Part shown: piece after piece, positions 19,161 through 30,153 of the stretch
Layout: the number at the start of each line of letters is the position of its first letter
Position numbering within the stretch: position 1 is the first letter of the stretch
NCBI GenBank assembly: GCA_019925095.2
Contig: CM034413.1
Span: forward strand, 12,111,001 to 12,175,000
Reading direction: 5' to 3'
From: Dendrolimus kikuchii
Taxonomy: Eukaryota > Arthropoda > Insecta > Lepidoptera > Lasiocampidae
DNA length: 64,000 nt
Program-made: the position numbers and the translations under genes
Notes under the pieces: model-generated
The model's input: the letters and a program-made list of their open reading frames with translations, nothing else
Databases searched by the model: none
Told to the model about the DNA's origin: nothing

Positions 19161-20477
19161 CTATGGGTAGAATACAAATAAGTTAAGTTTTCTTTTATTG
19201 TATTCGATTATATGTAATTTTATCATTGTTTTGTAAATTATTTGTTTTACTTCAAAATGTTGTAGAAAATATTTTTGATTTTCAGTTCATGCAACGCTCT
19301 CGTAGGTTATGAATCCCGCGGGAATTCTAAATATTTCAAACATTAAAATCTATATGTAATTGTTATCAGTCTGTAATGGATCTGAGTCTGTAATAAAATA
19401 CTACTATATTAATCTCGAATGTAATATTCACTGAATTTCATGAAAAAAATTTCATATATGAAGTTTGGAAATTATATGTTGTAACTTAAAAAACTTAAAT
19501 TTACTTTCATATTTTAATAATATGAGTAAAGAATAAGAAGAATTTTTATCAAAACCTTATTAAGTATCTTTGATCTTAATCTTTTCTCCTATTTTTATTC
19601 GTGTTGTAATAAACATTTAACTCTTTATTTTCAATATTGCATATTTTACTTCATAACAAGTATCAAATTAAAAAAATACAATATTAAAAAAAACTGAATT
19701 ATGTAGCGTAAGTAGTTAAAAGTGAATTAGATTGCTAAGGTACTGCGTGTGACAAATGAAAAAAAATTAACACGTACTTCAAAATAATATCGTGTCAACT
19801 GATAAACCACATTCGACTTGCCATTCTGTACCGGGCGGTCAAAGTTACTGCACGTATTTGAAAAAAAATTAAAAATATCGATATCGGCGAATCCCGTTTC
19901 GTAAATTGTCCCGTCACTAACCTAACGTGACACATATAGACGTGAATTGTTAGTTGTGAAAAAAAATACTAACGACTTTTAAAAAATCGAACGTATTTAA
20001 AAAAAGTAAAACACGTGGCGTTCCTTTTTTAATTTCGTCGTTGAGAAGCAAAATGTTAAATGGTGTTTTTAGAATACAACATTTCTTGTATTTTGCGATA
20101 AAGTAAATTCTTTTTTGCAACCTTTTTGCATGTTTTAAGTGTTCTTAATTTGAAGCGTTATTCCATCATATTTCTCCAAGTTCGAGTTAGGTAAGTAAAT
20201 TATTTTCTTTTAAATTATAATTTATTTGATCTATTATTTACTTTTTAAACTTTAGTGATGTAGCACGACGTTTTATTACGATTTTTCGTGATATATTTTT
20301 AAACGAAATTTTATTATACACAAATAACTTTGACCTACTTAATCATGAAAGCATTATTCTGATATACCTCATAACTTACTTAAACTTGTTTATTAGTATA
20401 GATCTAAAATATTTCACATAAATAACATAAATTATAATTTATTGCAATTAATTAAAATACATATATAACAGTATAAG
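19161..20477. other. Largely unassigned, low-repeat stretch
   Basis: One of the few stretches over 1 kb without a recognisable mobile element. No long frame. Holds the weak promoter/splice-donor candidate described separately. Runs of A are frequent. Confidence 0.4.
19876..20196 (+). promoter_or_regulatory. Possible host promoter with non-coding first exon
   Basis: TATCGATA at 19876-19883 is the binding word of DREF, common in insect housekeeping promoters. A perfect splice donor (TTAG|GTAAGTAAAT) follows at 20190/20191. No coding frame connects them and no acceptor is identified, so this is a weak candidate. Confidence 0.15.
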
Positions 20478-20800
20478 TCTACATATAATAAAACTGGAGA
20501 GGTCGAATTTCTGTACAATGAAAAAAAATGCTAAAAACCGAATTAGGGGATATAAGAAGTGAAATATAACTAATTTAGATTTTTTTCAAATTTTTTGTTT
20601 CTCTGTCTGTTTCTACCGGCTAATCTCCGAAAAGACTGAACCGATTTAAATGAAGTTTTGTATAGTGGTAGCTTATATCCCTGAACAACATATAGGATAC
20701 TTTTGATCCCGAAAAATTAAAGAGTTTCCGTGGGATAATTATAAAAAAAATACTTAAACAGCTTTGAAGGAATAATAAATACCACGCGGACATAAGCCAG
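20478..20800 (+). mobile_element. Helitron-like element, 5' part
   Basis: TCTACATATAATAAAACTGG then AGAGGTCGAATTTCTGTAC is a Helitron-type start, and the sequence runs to CCACGCGGACATAAGCC, where the CTAG-terminated 3' end should follow but is missing. Confidence 0.55.
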
Positions 20801-21054
20801 TAAATAAATAAACTGATGTTTGCGATAGTAAACCGTCAAAATTACAAAGGAGTTTCCGAAGGAACAACATCGAGCCTTTAACGGAATTTTATCGTAAGCG
20901 ACATTTGGACCTAACTATATTTTTTGTTGCAAAAAAGTATTTTAAACTATTGTTTTGTTAAAAGACTTCTAGTTTTCGATTCAGTAGGGTCTAATCTAAC
21001 ATACAACATAATACAATACAAAACAAAATGATAAGTTAAAATACCTTTTACTTT

Positions 21055-21322
21055 ACTTGATGGAAAGCGGTTACCATCGCCTATAGACATTTGCAATTTG
21101 GTGTTACAAATGCGCTGCTGCTCTCTTAAGGGAGACTGGAACCTGATGACAAATGCCAGAACACAACTCATGGTTGTTATGGTGACATACTTTAGACCAG
21201 GGGTGGTAGCCATCCAGTCAGGCAAATGACCTACCACCTGGCTGTGGGTTGGTTTGTCGCCTCTTACGACAGGCCGCCCGGCCGCAGGAAAATTGTATTC
21301 TTTCTCCGTTCCTGCACGGATA
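21055..21322 (-). mobile_element. SINE-like repeat, tail-truncated
   Basis: Begins at CTTGATGGAAAGCGG, lacking the A-tail and about 40 bases; head CACGGATA intact. Short inverted words (TCGAGCCTTTA... near 20872 and TAAAGGCTCGA near 21384) flank it. Confidence 0.75.
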
Positions 21323-22039
21323 AAATTTTATGTTACGTAGTTTACTGATAAAACGCCATTTAATCACTTACGATAAAATGGCGGTAAAGGCTCGATATCG
21401 AGCCTGTTCTGGAAAAATATCGTAAGCGACAGAATTTATGTAGGTATTTCACTTTTTAATGTAACATACATCAATAATTATTTACATCGGCCATGTTGGT
21501 AAAATGATCTATGCGTAATGTACTAAAAATAATTTATAAAGCAGCTATTTTGTAAAATTATGTAAGTATGTTCTTCCATAATAGGCTCGATATTCTAAAA
21601 GTAATAAAGTGCGATAAAAGTAATATAAAAACTAGATGTCAAAAGTCATCAAATCATGTACAGTCGCCGTATGAAAAGGTTCGTCATCTCGAAGTAGACA
21701 TTAGCTTGCACGAGTACAAGAAACAATACTACTAACATTTTAATAAATGTTACGAATATAAAATTTAAATTTAGAAACGCGAAAAAAGAAAATTGCATTG
21801 TTGGCAATGACAGACACCGAGATTAACAATAGTTTTAATTATCAGAAACAAAGAGGATATAATCATTACGTTTATCATGAATATTAATACCAATAAAAAG
21901 GTATTATATCTCCTAAACAATCTTCTTAGATAAGACAGAAAATCAAACAACTTTGATGTAAGTAACTTTATTAGCAAACAGTTAAACATATTGTTCTGTG
22001 GAAGAGTCTGTTCTGTGACTTTGTTTGAAAAGGTAATTT
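21323..22039. other. Unassigned AT-rich stretch
   Basis: No supported frame or repeat. ATATCGTAAGCGACA near 21418 repeats a word at 20890. Confidence 0.4.
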
Positions 22040-22355
22040 TATCCGTGCGGGCACGGAGAAAGAATATACTTTGCTGCAGCCGGGAAGCCTGTCGTAAGAG
22101 GCGACAAACAACCCACGGCCAGGTGGTAAGGCATTTGCCCTACTGGATGGCTACCACCCCTGGTCTAAAGTATGTCGCCTTAACAACCTTAAATTGGTAT
22201 TCCGGGATTAGTGACCAGGTTCCAGTCTCCCTTAAGAGAGCAACAGCGCATTTATAGCACCTTTGGAGTTGTAAATGTCCATAGGCGATGGTAACCGCTT
22301 TCCATTAAGTGGGCCGTCTATCTGTCTGCTGAACTCCTGCAATAAAAAAATAAAA
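22040..22355 (+). mobile_element. SINE-like repeat, full length, diverged
   Basis: Head TATCCGTGCGGGCACGGAG to tail CTCCTGCAATAAAAAAATAA; more substitutions than most copies. Confidence 0.8.
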
Positions 22356-22477
22356 CGGTAACATGTGGCGGAACGTTAAATGAATCAATTTGAAAACTGG
22401 CGAACCTTTTCCTACCACGACTGTACGTACGTATCAATTATAGTTATATTGCAAAATCTACATGTTTCACAAACTTT

Positions 22478-22580
22478 TCTAATCCATCCTAAGGTTGTCT
22501 GAAATAAATTGCTTTTAAGACCGCCTTTGTTTTCTGTACTTGAACTTCTTGAACTGTATCTTAATATTGTGCATTAAAGT
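22478..22580 (+). repeat. LINE 3' end (Jockey/Daphne-like), decayed
   Basis: ATCCTAAGGTTGTCTGAAAT then AAATTGCTTTTAAGACCGCC and CATTAAAGTATACTTTATT, the decayed form of the block at 29240-29360. Confidence 0.5.
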
Positions 22581-22689
22581 ATACTTTATTCTATCCTACA
22601 AGTCCTTAAACACACAACATCCATTTTTCCGTGGATATATTTTTGTGTCTTGTGATACTGCGCCAGAAAGCCGGTACTGTCGGACCGGT

Positions 22690-22960
22690 ATCCAAATTTT
22701 GAAAGAAAGCAAAAACATTTATTTAGAACTACAACACAAATGAGAATACAATACACAAGCATAAATAAATAAATGTACAATGTAACATGCAGTGATAAAA
22801 CAAAAACGAAGCAAGTGTAGCTCTAAATTGTTCCTAGCTCAGCATGTTGCTGGTTAAGTTAATTAGCGCTGATCTTCCGCTAGGGCCATTCAAGTGACAT
22901 ACACAGATACTGAAGCAAATAAAATACAAAACAAAAGAAAGTATTAAAGAGAAGAAAAAA
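22690..22960 (-). repeat. LINE 3' UTR, (TTTC)n-tailed family
   Basis: Reversed tail AAAGAAAGCAAAAACATTTA, then AGCTCAGCATGTTGCTGG and GCTGATCTTCCGCTAGGGCC. The same UTR is at 57112-57600 (reversed) and 52740-52925 (forward). Confidence 0.6.
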
Positions 22961-23480
22961 AAAGAAAAATGTGCATAACAATTGTAAAAAAGATGGCAAG
23001 AGGCCGGATGGTATGTCACTTATTCCTTGGAAAATGGGACGGCCGCTTGCTTGGGACGCGACATGTGTAGACACTCTAGCTCCGTCATATCTTCCAATGA
23101 CCGAGTTAGAGGCTGGCAATGCTGCTTCTAAAGCTGAAACTCTCAAACGGCGCAAATAAGAAACATTAGGAAGGGGTTACATATTTGTGCCGTTTGGAGT
23201 TGAAAAATTAGGTCCGTGGGGTCCATCGATAAAGAGTTTCTTCAAAGAGATTTGCAAGAAACTCTTTGATACCACCCGTGATTAGAAGGCTGGCTCATAT
23301 TTCGCCCAACAAATAAGCATCGCCATACAGCGCGGCAATGCAGCCAGCCTTCTGGGCACGCTCCCATCTGGTAGCGATTTGTTAAACAGTCTATAACAGC
23401 TTGTACTATTTATAACTTAATTTATTTTTATTTTTTAATTGTATTTATTATAATAGCTTAGTTTAATCTATTTTTTGAAA
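22960..23480 (+). mobile_element. RLE-type LINE 3' end (copy 3)
   Basis: Frame [20 protein letters not shown] then [16 protein letters not shown] stops at 23157; beyond the stop the same frame region continues to YIFVPFGVEKLGPWGP and IQRGNAASLLGTLP with further breaks. A hairpin AAAGAGTTTCTT / AAGAAACTCTTT (23231-23267) has formed within it. Confidence 0.7.
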
Positions 23481-23967
23481 AATAATCAAAATTATTTCTG
23501 TGCTGATATTTTAACAATGAGAAGATAAGATAGTACGGTATATACTTTCATATGCATTTAGTAAAAAATATATTATTACTTATATAGTTTGAGACAGTTA
23601 TAAGAGTGAAGAGTTTAAAAGCAGCAATATTAAGAAACACCTGACACAACACATACAGGATAGGTCAGGCACATCCTCCAAATGGGTGCCATTATGTAGC
23701 ACTGGTATCATGAACCAAATCAGATTGGCACATTGGCAAATTGGTGTTGCTTGTACATTCATCAATAATGGAATGGATGTAGGTCCGAGGATACGTATCC
23801 ATCCGGACCTATCCATCTCTAGTACCCGGCACGGATCTTGTACAGTCGGCGAAGTAGCAAACTTTGCGCATAGAGCGTAGCCGATGTGATGCGATTTATC
23901 GACATATCGACAATTTTGTTTTTGTCCCTTCACTTGAAAGGGTCTTTATACTTGTTTTACTTTTTTA
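23481..23967. other. Unassigned stretch
   Basis: Frames on both strands up to 110 codons cover 23598-23933, but they oppose each other and show no motif; I do not call a gene. Confidence 0.4.
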
Positions 23968-24049
23968 GTTGCTGCTCTCTAAAGGGTGACTGGAGCCTGA
24001 ACTCCAGGTTGAATGGCGACATACTCTAGACCAGGGGTGGTAGCCATCC
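23968..24049 (-). mobile_element. SINE-like repeat, middle fragment
   Basis: TTGCTGCTCTCTAAAGGGTG to GGGGTGGTAGCCATCC with an internal deletion. Confidence 0.7.
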
Positions 24050-24084
24050 GTACGACGATATAGGAACCATAGGACGAGACGCTT

Positions 24085-24180
24085 CGCTTTAACTTTTCTG
24101 ATGCACTGCCGAAGAATGGAATAATTTGACGGAGTCTGTTTTCCCTAGCAAATACGATCTAGAATTCTTCAAAGTACAGA
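24085..24180 (+). pseudogene. LINE ORF2 C-terminal scrap
   Basis: TTTTCTGATGCACTGCCGAA to TTCCCTAGCAAATACGATC matches the complement of 12110-12210 and has an in-frame stop in the WN(H/S)L word. Confidence 0.45.
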
Positions 24181-24215
24181 CAGACAAAAGCGAACCTCTA
24201 CGAACGTATACCATA

Positions 24216-25119
24216 CTAGCGGCCCGGTGCGGTTTCACCCGCGCTCTGTCCCGCTCCCGTGGTATATAGCCTCACGTTATATAGCCTATGACACTCCCTG
24301 TGAACGTAGCTTTCGAACAGTAAAATAATTTTTGAAACTGGTTTAGTAGATCCAGAGATTACCCCCTATAACGTCACAAACTTGACCTCTTTATAATATT
24401 ACTAGCGGCCTCGGCAGACGTCCTGCCTTTAAAAAATAAAATTCTAGAACCCGATCCCAGTGCCACGTACCGGTTTTAATTGCGAATCTAAACCATCCGG
24501 GTACCCATTCAAACACACAAAAACAAAATCACCAAAATCGCTCCAGGTGATTAGGAGGATTCCAGAACCCGATTTCAGCGCCACCGGCCGATTCTAATTG
24601 TGAATCTAAACCATCCGGGAACCCACTCATCCCTGCTCCGTGATGTTTGGTGGATGAGAGGTGACAACGGTAGACATCTAGCGGGGATAACTGATCGATT
24701 GAGAGTTAAAAAAAATCGCGATGGAAAAATAGGGGTTGATAGTAGAGAGGTGGAAAATTAAGAGTAATATATTTGTATTTATTCTAAGTCATGACAAAAT
24801 AAGATTCAAAATCTTGCCAAAAAAAATTAAAGTTAATAATTAACAAATAAAAAATAGGGATTGAAAGGGATGAAAATTTAGGGTTGTATGTATTTTTTAA
24901 TGCTGTATCCTAAAAAATAATATTTTTTTTATCAAAAATTAAAAATAATATTTAGTGGTGGACTACCCTTATTAACATTTAGGGGGATGAAAAATAGATG
25001 TTGTCCGATTCTCAGACCTACCCAATATGCACATAAAATTTCATGACAATTGGGCAAGCCGTTTCGGAGGAGTATGGGAACATTGTGACACGAGAATTTT
25101 ATATATAAGATAGTATAGA
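24216..25119 (-). mobile_element. Outer Helitron, interrupted by an inner Helitron
   Basis: On the minus strand the 5' TC lies at 25119-25118, and the 3' CTAG at 24219-24216, flanked by A on the 5' side and T on the 3' side as Helitron insertion requires. Without the 699-bp inner element it is about 205 bp. The junction sequences AATATT|A and TAGTATAGA match the usual Helitron start TCTATACTAATATTAT once rejoined. Confidence 0.75.
24412..25110 (-). mobile_element. Inner Helitron (699 bp)
   Basis: 5' TCTTATATATAAAATTCTCG at 25110 and 3' CTAG at 24415-24412, inserted between A and T of the outer copy. Contains an internal tandem duplication (CCAGAACCCGATTTCAGCG and AATCTAAACCATCCGGGAAC occur twice, near 24460-24500 and 24565-24620). 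No helicase frame, so non-autonomous. Confidence 0.75.
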
Positions 25120-25438
25120 TTTTTTTATTTTTTCATTGCAGGAGTTCAGCAGACAGGCAGACGGCCCACTGGATGGAAAGCGGTTACCATCGCCCATGGA
25201 CATTTGCAACAGCAAAGTTGCTACAAATGCGCTGCTGCTCTCTTAAAGGAGTCTGGAACCTGGTCACTAATGCCGGAACACAACTCAAAGTTGTTATGGC
25301 GGCATGCTCTAGACCAGGGGTGGTAGCCATCCAGTAGGGCAAATGCCCTACCACCTGGCTGTGGGTTGTTTAGTCGCCTCTTACGACAGGCCGCCCGGCC
25401 GCAGGAAATAGTATTCTTTCTCCGTTCCTGCACGGATA
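25120..25438 (-). mobile_element. SINE-like repeat, full length
   Basis: T-rich tail directly abuts the outer Helitron's 5' end; head CACGGATA at right. Confidence 0.85.
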
Positions 25439-25620
25439 TAATAATAATATATATATAATGTACAATATATAAGTATGAGTTATTGGGTCGAGTAAGTGTA
25501 TGGAGGTTAGCACTGAAAATCAGCGCGGTGTCGGGATTTGTCTTCAAATTCCGATGCAACACAATGCCGAGTGACCAACCTTGTTGACTAAAAAATCGAC
25601 GTGCAATCTACATTTATATA

Positions 25621-25928
25621 TTTTTTTAATGCGCGAGTTCAGCAGACAGACAGACGGCGCACCTGATGGAAAGCGGTTATCATCGCCTATAGATATTTGC
25701 AACACCAAAGGTGCTACAAATGCGCTGCCGCTCTCTAAATGGAGACTGGAACCTGGTCACTAATGCCGGACACAACTCAAGTTGTTATGGCCGCGTACTC
25801 TAGACCAGGGGTGGTAGCTATCCAGTCGGGCAAATGCCCTACCACCTGACTACGGGTTGTTTTGTCGCCTCTTACGACAGGCCGCCCGGCCGCAGGAAAT
25901 TGTATTCTTTCTCCATTCCTGCACGGAT
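25621..25928 (-). mobile_element. SINE-like repeat, full length
   Basis: T-rich tail at left (TTTTTTTAATGCGCGAG), head CACGGAT at right; CGGACACAACTCAAGTTG carries small deletions. Confidence 0.85.
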
Positions 25929-26009
25929 GAGAGGTATCTAAATGCTAAGGGCGCACACTCAGTTCTTAAGTTCAGCAATCATAAACCCATTTCGGCCTAA
26001 TCAGTAAAA

Positions 26010-26950
26010 TATAATATAAAACAATAAACAATATATACAAGGATAATTTAACCAATTACATTAAAGTAGATAAATCTACATTAAATTATAATTCATCTAA
26101 GACAATATTCATAAAACCAACAAATCCCGATGAAATATATGCTATAATAAAAGGTCTAAAGAATACGCATAGTGTCGGATATGACGATATAGCCACAAAA
26201 GTAATCAAATATGTTGGTAGTACGATTGCTCCACTGCTTAGCTATATATTTCACCTATTAAACTTCTAGGCGCTAAGAACCTCAGCCAGAAGGCCCAGCT
26301 TGCCATACACAACGCGGTGCTGGTACCTACGCTCACGTATGGAAGCGAGAGTTGGGTATGGAAGAGAGAGCGCGCAAAATCTGCGGAGTGACGCTCGCGG
26401 ACCGCGTTCGTAATACCGAAGTAAGAGAGAGAGTTGGTCTGAAAGAGAGTGTCGGGGTGAAGGTAAGGAAAGGAATGCTCCGGTGGTTCGGGCATGTGGA
26501 AAGAATGCATGATGAAAGAATGACTAAACATATATACAATGCAAAAGTGGATGGATTCAGAAGTCGTGGAAGACCACGACACACCTTCCATGATCAAATT
26601 GATCGTGTACTAGCAGAAGGTGATGTCAGGAGCCTTAATAACAGACGGGCGTGCATGACAAGAGTTATGAATGTGAAAGAAGCAAGTGAGGTGTGTAAGA
26701 ATAAGCCTAAATGGCGCTCTGTTGTTCGTGCCTACCCCGCAAGGGAACTGACGTGAAGCTATGTATGTATGTGTGTATTGAACAGGGAATATTTCCATCA
26801 AAATTGAAAGTAACACTAATTAAGCCTATCCATAAAAAGGGAAGTAAGACGGATATTAAAAATTATAGACCTGTAGCTTTAATCCCTATAATATCTAAAA
26901 TATTTGAGAAAATAATATATCATAACCTGACTAATAATAAATTAAGTTAG
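26010..26950 (+). pseudogene. Jockey-like LINE reverse transcriptase, split by an RTE insertion
   Basis: The left part encodes FIKPTNPDEIYAIIKGLKNT, then SVGYDDIATKVIKYVGSTIA; the right part (26776 on) encodes EQGIFPSKLKVTLIKPIHKK, SKTDIKNYRPVALIPIISKI and FEKIIYHNL. These are the first RT blocks of Jockey/CR1-group LINEs (S-x-G-x-D, FP...LK...V.P..KKG, NYRP(I/V)). A stop follows at 26948. The catalytic FADD box is absent. Confidence 0.75.
26258..26773 (+). mobile_element. RTE-type LINE 3' fragment inside the Jockey-like RT
   Basis: Starts at AAACTTCTAGGCGCTAAG and ends (TATG)n then TGTGTG. A deletion removes about 40 bases around EHESRVNAVEMRALRK (the sequence jumps from GAGAGAGC to GCAAAATCTGCGG). 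The C-terminal frame after that is intact to AYPARELT. Confidence 0.8.
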
Positions 26951-27157
26951 TTGGAAAATATAGACTTAGACCTATTTACTAATAGTGTAGCATTGTTTAG
27001 CGCAAAGTTGGTCAAGTCTAATTCAAACTCGGATTTATCAGTGCAAGTACCTCAAATCTATGCATTCTTTTATTATTTCTTTGTTTAATTCTCATTTTTA
27101 CTGTTATCTGTGGATGCTTAATTAGTAGCTTTTCTTAATCTAGCTTATTTCCAGTTA
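26951..27157. other. Unassigned stretch
   Basis: Possibly further decayed LINE sequence (ATAGTGTAGCATTGTTTAGC); nothing certain. Confidence 0.3.
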
Positions 27158-27501
27158 CTAGTGGTCGCTCGTGGTCGAAGTTCGACCATAATAATTTAAT
27201 AATTAAGGTTATTTTGTCAAAGACTTCTATAATCACAGATTTCGCCAAGGCTACACTGTTAATTTGTCTTTAACAATAAACAAAGGAGTGTATATGCGTG
27301 TGTGTGTCAAATACATGGGGGTGTGTTTAATGTTTTTTTATTGACTTAATGTATTTCTTATGCATAATTTAAATAAAAATATTAGCATTCTGCACTCTAT
27401 CTCTATATAAACTATAAGTGTGCGAAATTTCATACTCCTCCGTCAGCGCATTTTTCGTAAAAAGGGGTACAAAGTTTTTGCTTCACGTATTAATACATAG
27501 A
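27158..27501 (-). mobile_element. Helitron family C, copy 1 (344 bp)
   Basis: Minus strand: TC at 27501-27500, CTAG at 27161-27158, and an 8-bp perfect stem TGGTCGAA/TTCGACCA (27172-27188) exactly 10 bases before CTAG. Flanked by A and T. No reading frame, so non-autonomous. The same family is at 44938-45327. Confidence 0.85.
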
Positions 27502-27553
27502 TTATTAATTATGCTCGTAATTGTTAGCCTCCCAAATAAAATAAAATAAATAT

Positions 27554-28366
27554 TGTTACGACCTAGCCGCCGACAAAGACAAATTCACACCTGCATACCT
27601 GTAGAAACACATTTTATTATCTTTCGGCATTTGGACTTCTTTTGTTTACTTTGTGTAAAATTTGTGGTTAGAAAACAGCCCATTGTGTATTGTAATCTTT
27701 TATGGCAGTCATTAGCCAGGTGTGTCGGATTTAAAGTACAAACCGATTCTAGCAAATTCGGTCTACGCGGCCGGGCGGACATATTGCATTTGTGGAGTAT
27801 AAAGAATGCCTCGATTGAAGGACGAGGCAGTCGAGCGAAACAAGACTTGTTTACATTCGGTAATCTATTTATTGACGGACTTTGCGCGTGGTATTGAATT
27901 ACGATCTTCTGCATTACATTTGGACTTGTTGCGTTCGGTTATATTTGTTTTTATTATTTTATTGCAAGAGATCAGCAGACAGGCAGACGGCCCACTTGAT
28001 GGAAAGCGGTTACCATCGCCTATGGACATTTGCAACACGAAAGTTGCTACAAATGCGCTGCTGCTCTCTTAAGGGAGTCTGGAACCTGGTCACCAATGCC
28101 GGAACACAACTCAAGGTAGTTATGGCGACATACTTTAGACCAAGTGTGGTAGCCATCCAGTCGGGCAAATGCCCTACCACCTGGCTGTGGCTTGTTAAGT
28201 CGCCTCTTACGACAGGCCGCCCGGCCGCAGGAAATTGTATTCTTTCTCCGTTCCTGCACGGATAAAAATTATATATTTGTACCTGTGTTATATGTGTTTG
28301 TATAGTTCTAATAAACGATATAATAATTCCAACGGCATTTTAATTCGAGTCCTGCAACTCGTAACA
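27554..28366 (+). repeat. Solo LTR interrupted by a SINE
   Basis: TGTTACGACC to TCGTAACA with an 8-bp terminal inverted repeat (TGTTACGA/TCGTAACA) and a 4-bp ATAT duplication (27550-27553, 28367-28370). TATAAA lies at 27798-27803 and AATAAA at 28310-28315, so the promoter reads left to right. Removing the SINE leaves about 500 bp. The same family, without the SINE, is at 37111-37549. Confidence 0.8.
27949..28264 (-). mobile_element. SINE-like repeat inside a solo LTR
   Basis: T-rich tail at left, head CACGGATA at right, flanked by TATATTTGT (27940-27948) and TATATTTGT (28272-28280), a target duplication of about 9 bp. The uninterrupted sister LTR reads TTATATTTGTACCT at this point. Confidence 0.85.
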
Positions 28367-28556
28367 ATATAATGAACTTTTTTGTATGTTCGTTCAATCC
28401 ATCCATGTCCATCAATGAAGCGATTAAATTATATCCGGTCGTGCCAAGGTGAATTGAACCTTGAACCCGCCGGTTGTGGGCTTACGACCCGATCTCTGCA
28501 CATGTGGCGACCTTGCATACGCATTTAAACGTTTTAAAGCGTGCAATATCGCGTCA

Positions 28557-28690
28557 TCTATACTAATATTACAAAGAGGTAAGATTTGTATGTTTGTAAC
28601 GAATAAACTCAAAAACTACTGGACCGATTTCAAAAGTTCATTCACCATTCGAATGCTACATTATTCGTGAATAATATAGTATATATTTAT
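28557..28690 (+). mobile_element. Helitron-like 5' fragment
   Basis: A|TCTATACTAATATTACAAAG then TAAACTCAAAAACTACTGGA, a characteristic lepidopteran Helitron 5' start. The 3' end is lost. Confidence 0.6.
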
Positions 28691-28859
28691 TACTGGAAAC
28701 AATTAAGGATCCTTATTAAAACTTCAATAATGTAACTGAAGGTGTAAAAAACTTAGCCATCGAATGTCTTTCATCGCATGCGCTGCGGAAACTATTGGTG
28801 ATAGAACAAACGGATGTTCTACAATATTAAAGATCATATCAATAACTGATCTACAAAAG

Positions 28860-29370
28860 ACTTTAAATTCAAATTCAAAAGTTTTTATTCAAAATAAGTT
28901 CCACTGGAGAACACTTTTTGAAGGTCATACATGTAGGTTAAAATTTAATTTTACTTCCTATTCTATGTACACCGCTTCGCAACGTGTTATTGCTGTTAAG
29001 GAGAAGAAGCGGCAAGAAACTCCCCAGCAAGTTAGGTTAGGTACATTTTAATGCATGCATTTTTTATTTAAAGACAGACTTGTGAAGGAGCACTATTTAA
29101 CTGTATAACGTGTTTATTGATTGTTTTGTATGTCTATGTACGTATATATTTTTATAACTATAATATATGTATTATAATTATTTTATTATTATCTATTTTA
29201 ACTGCACGCCAACGCTATCTATGTAATTAGTTCTTCTCCATCCAAAGGTTGCCTGGAAGAGATTGCTTTTAGCAATAAGGCCGTCCATAGTACTACTTTT
29301 TAGTATGTAAGTTTATTGTGTACTTTTTCTATGTAATGTGGGTGTACAATAAAGTGTATTGTTGTTGTTG
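28860..29370 (+). mobile_element. LINE 3' region (Jockey/Daphne-like)
   Basis: Carries RLVKEHYLTV-type coding end (AGACTTGTGAAGGAGCAC near 29076), stop, 3' UTR with TGTATGTCTATGTACG, then TCCAAAGGTTGCCTGGAAG, AATAAGGCCG and GTACAATAAAGTGTATTG with a (TTG)n tail. The left 170 bases (28866-29045) are the repeat shared with 8688-8782. Confidence 0.65.
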
Positions 29371-29390
29371 TTAAACATATATTTTTTTTA

Positions 29391-29700
29391 TTTTTTATTG
29401 CAGGAGTTCAGCAGACAGGCAGACAGCCCACTGGATGGAAAGCGGTTACCATCGCCTATAGACATTTGCAACACCAAAGGTGCTACAAATGCGCTGCTGC
29501 TCTCTTAAGTGACTCTGGAACCTGGTCACTAATGCCGGAACACAACTCAAAGTTGTTATGGCGGCATGCTCTAGACCAAGGGTGGTAGCCATCCAGTCGG
29601 GCAAATGCCCTACCACCTGGCTGTGGGTTGTTTAGTCGCCTCTTACGACAGGCCGCCCGGCCGTAGGAAATTGTATTCTTTCTCCGTTCCTACACGGATA
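29391..29700 (-). mobile_element. SINE-like repeat, full length
   Basis: T-rich tail at left, head CACGGATA at right; lies 20 bases after the LINE tail. Confidence 0.85.
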
Positions 29701-29702
29701 GA

Positions 29703-29990
29703 TTTTATCAAACAAAAAAACTGATTTCGATCCGGAACCAAAAAACGCATCCATAGTGTACTCCTAAATTATGCCGCCTCTCACCACGTCTAGCAGGCAG
29801 CTCCTCCACGCGACCGTAACGCTTTTTCGTGACAGAAAAATCCTAAGACGGGGGGTTTATATAGAAGTTTCACTTCGAAAAGAAAACTAGCTTCAAAAAT
29901 ATCTAAAATGCAAAAAACAAATATTTTTACAACACCTTGAAGTCGGCGCCAAGTAAAACAAAAATATAGCAAATTAGCAAAATATAGTAA
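29703..29990. repeat. Dispersed repeat shared with 54471-54650
   Basis: ATCAAACAAAAAAACTG, TTCGATCCGGAACC, TGCCGCCTCTCACCACGTCT and TAGAAGTTTCACTTC occur in both. The right part (29890-29990) resembles 47760-47860 (AAAATGCAAAAAA...GAAGTCGG). No frame. Confidence 0.6.
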
Positions 29991-30153
29991 TTTTTTTTCT
30001 TACGAAATTCTCATAAATATGACGTTCACAAACATATATAGCCAGGTAGGGTATTTGTACGACTGGATGGCTACAACCCCTAGTTTAGAATATGCCGCCA
30101 TAACAACCTTGAGTTGTGTTCGCGCATTAGTAGCTAGGTTCCATTCTCCCTTA

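Noticed and set aside
23598..23933. 111-codon minus-strand frame
   Set aside because: Opposed by a plus-strand frame over the same bases, no motif, no repeat partner.
28405..28520. tRNA-like segment (reversed GGGTTCAAGG)
   Set aside because: The B-box-like word is poor and no A box or repeat partner was found.
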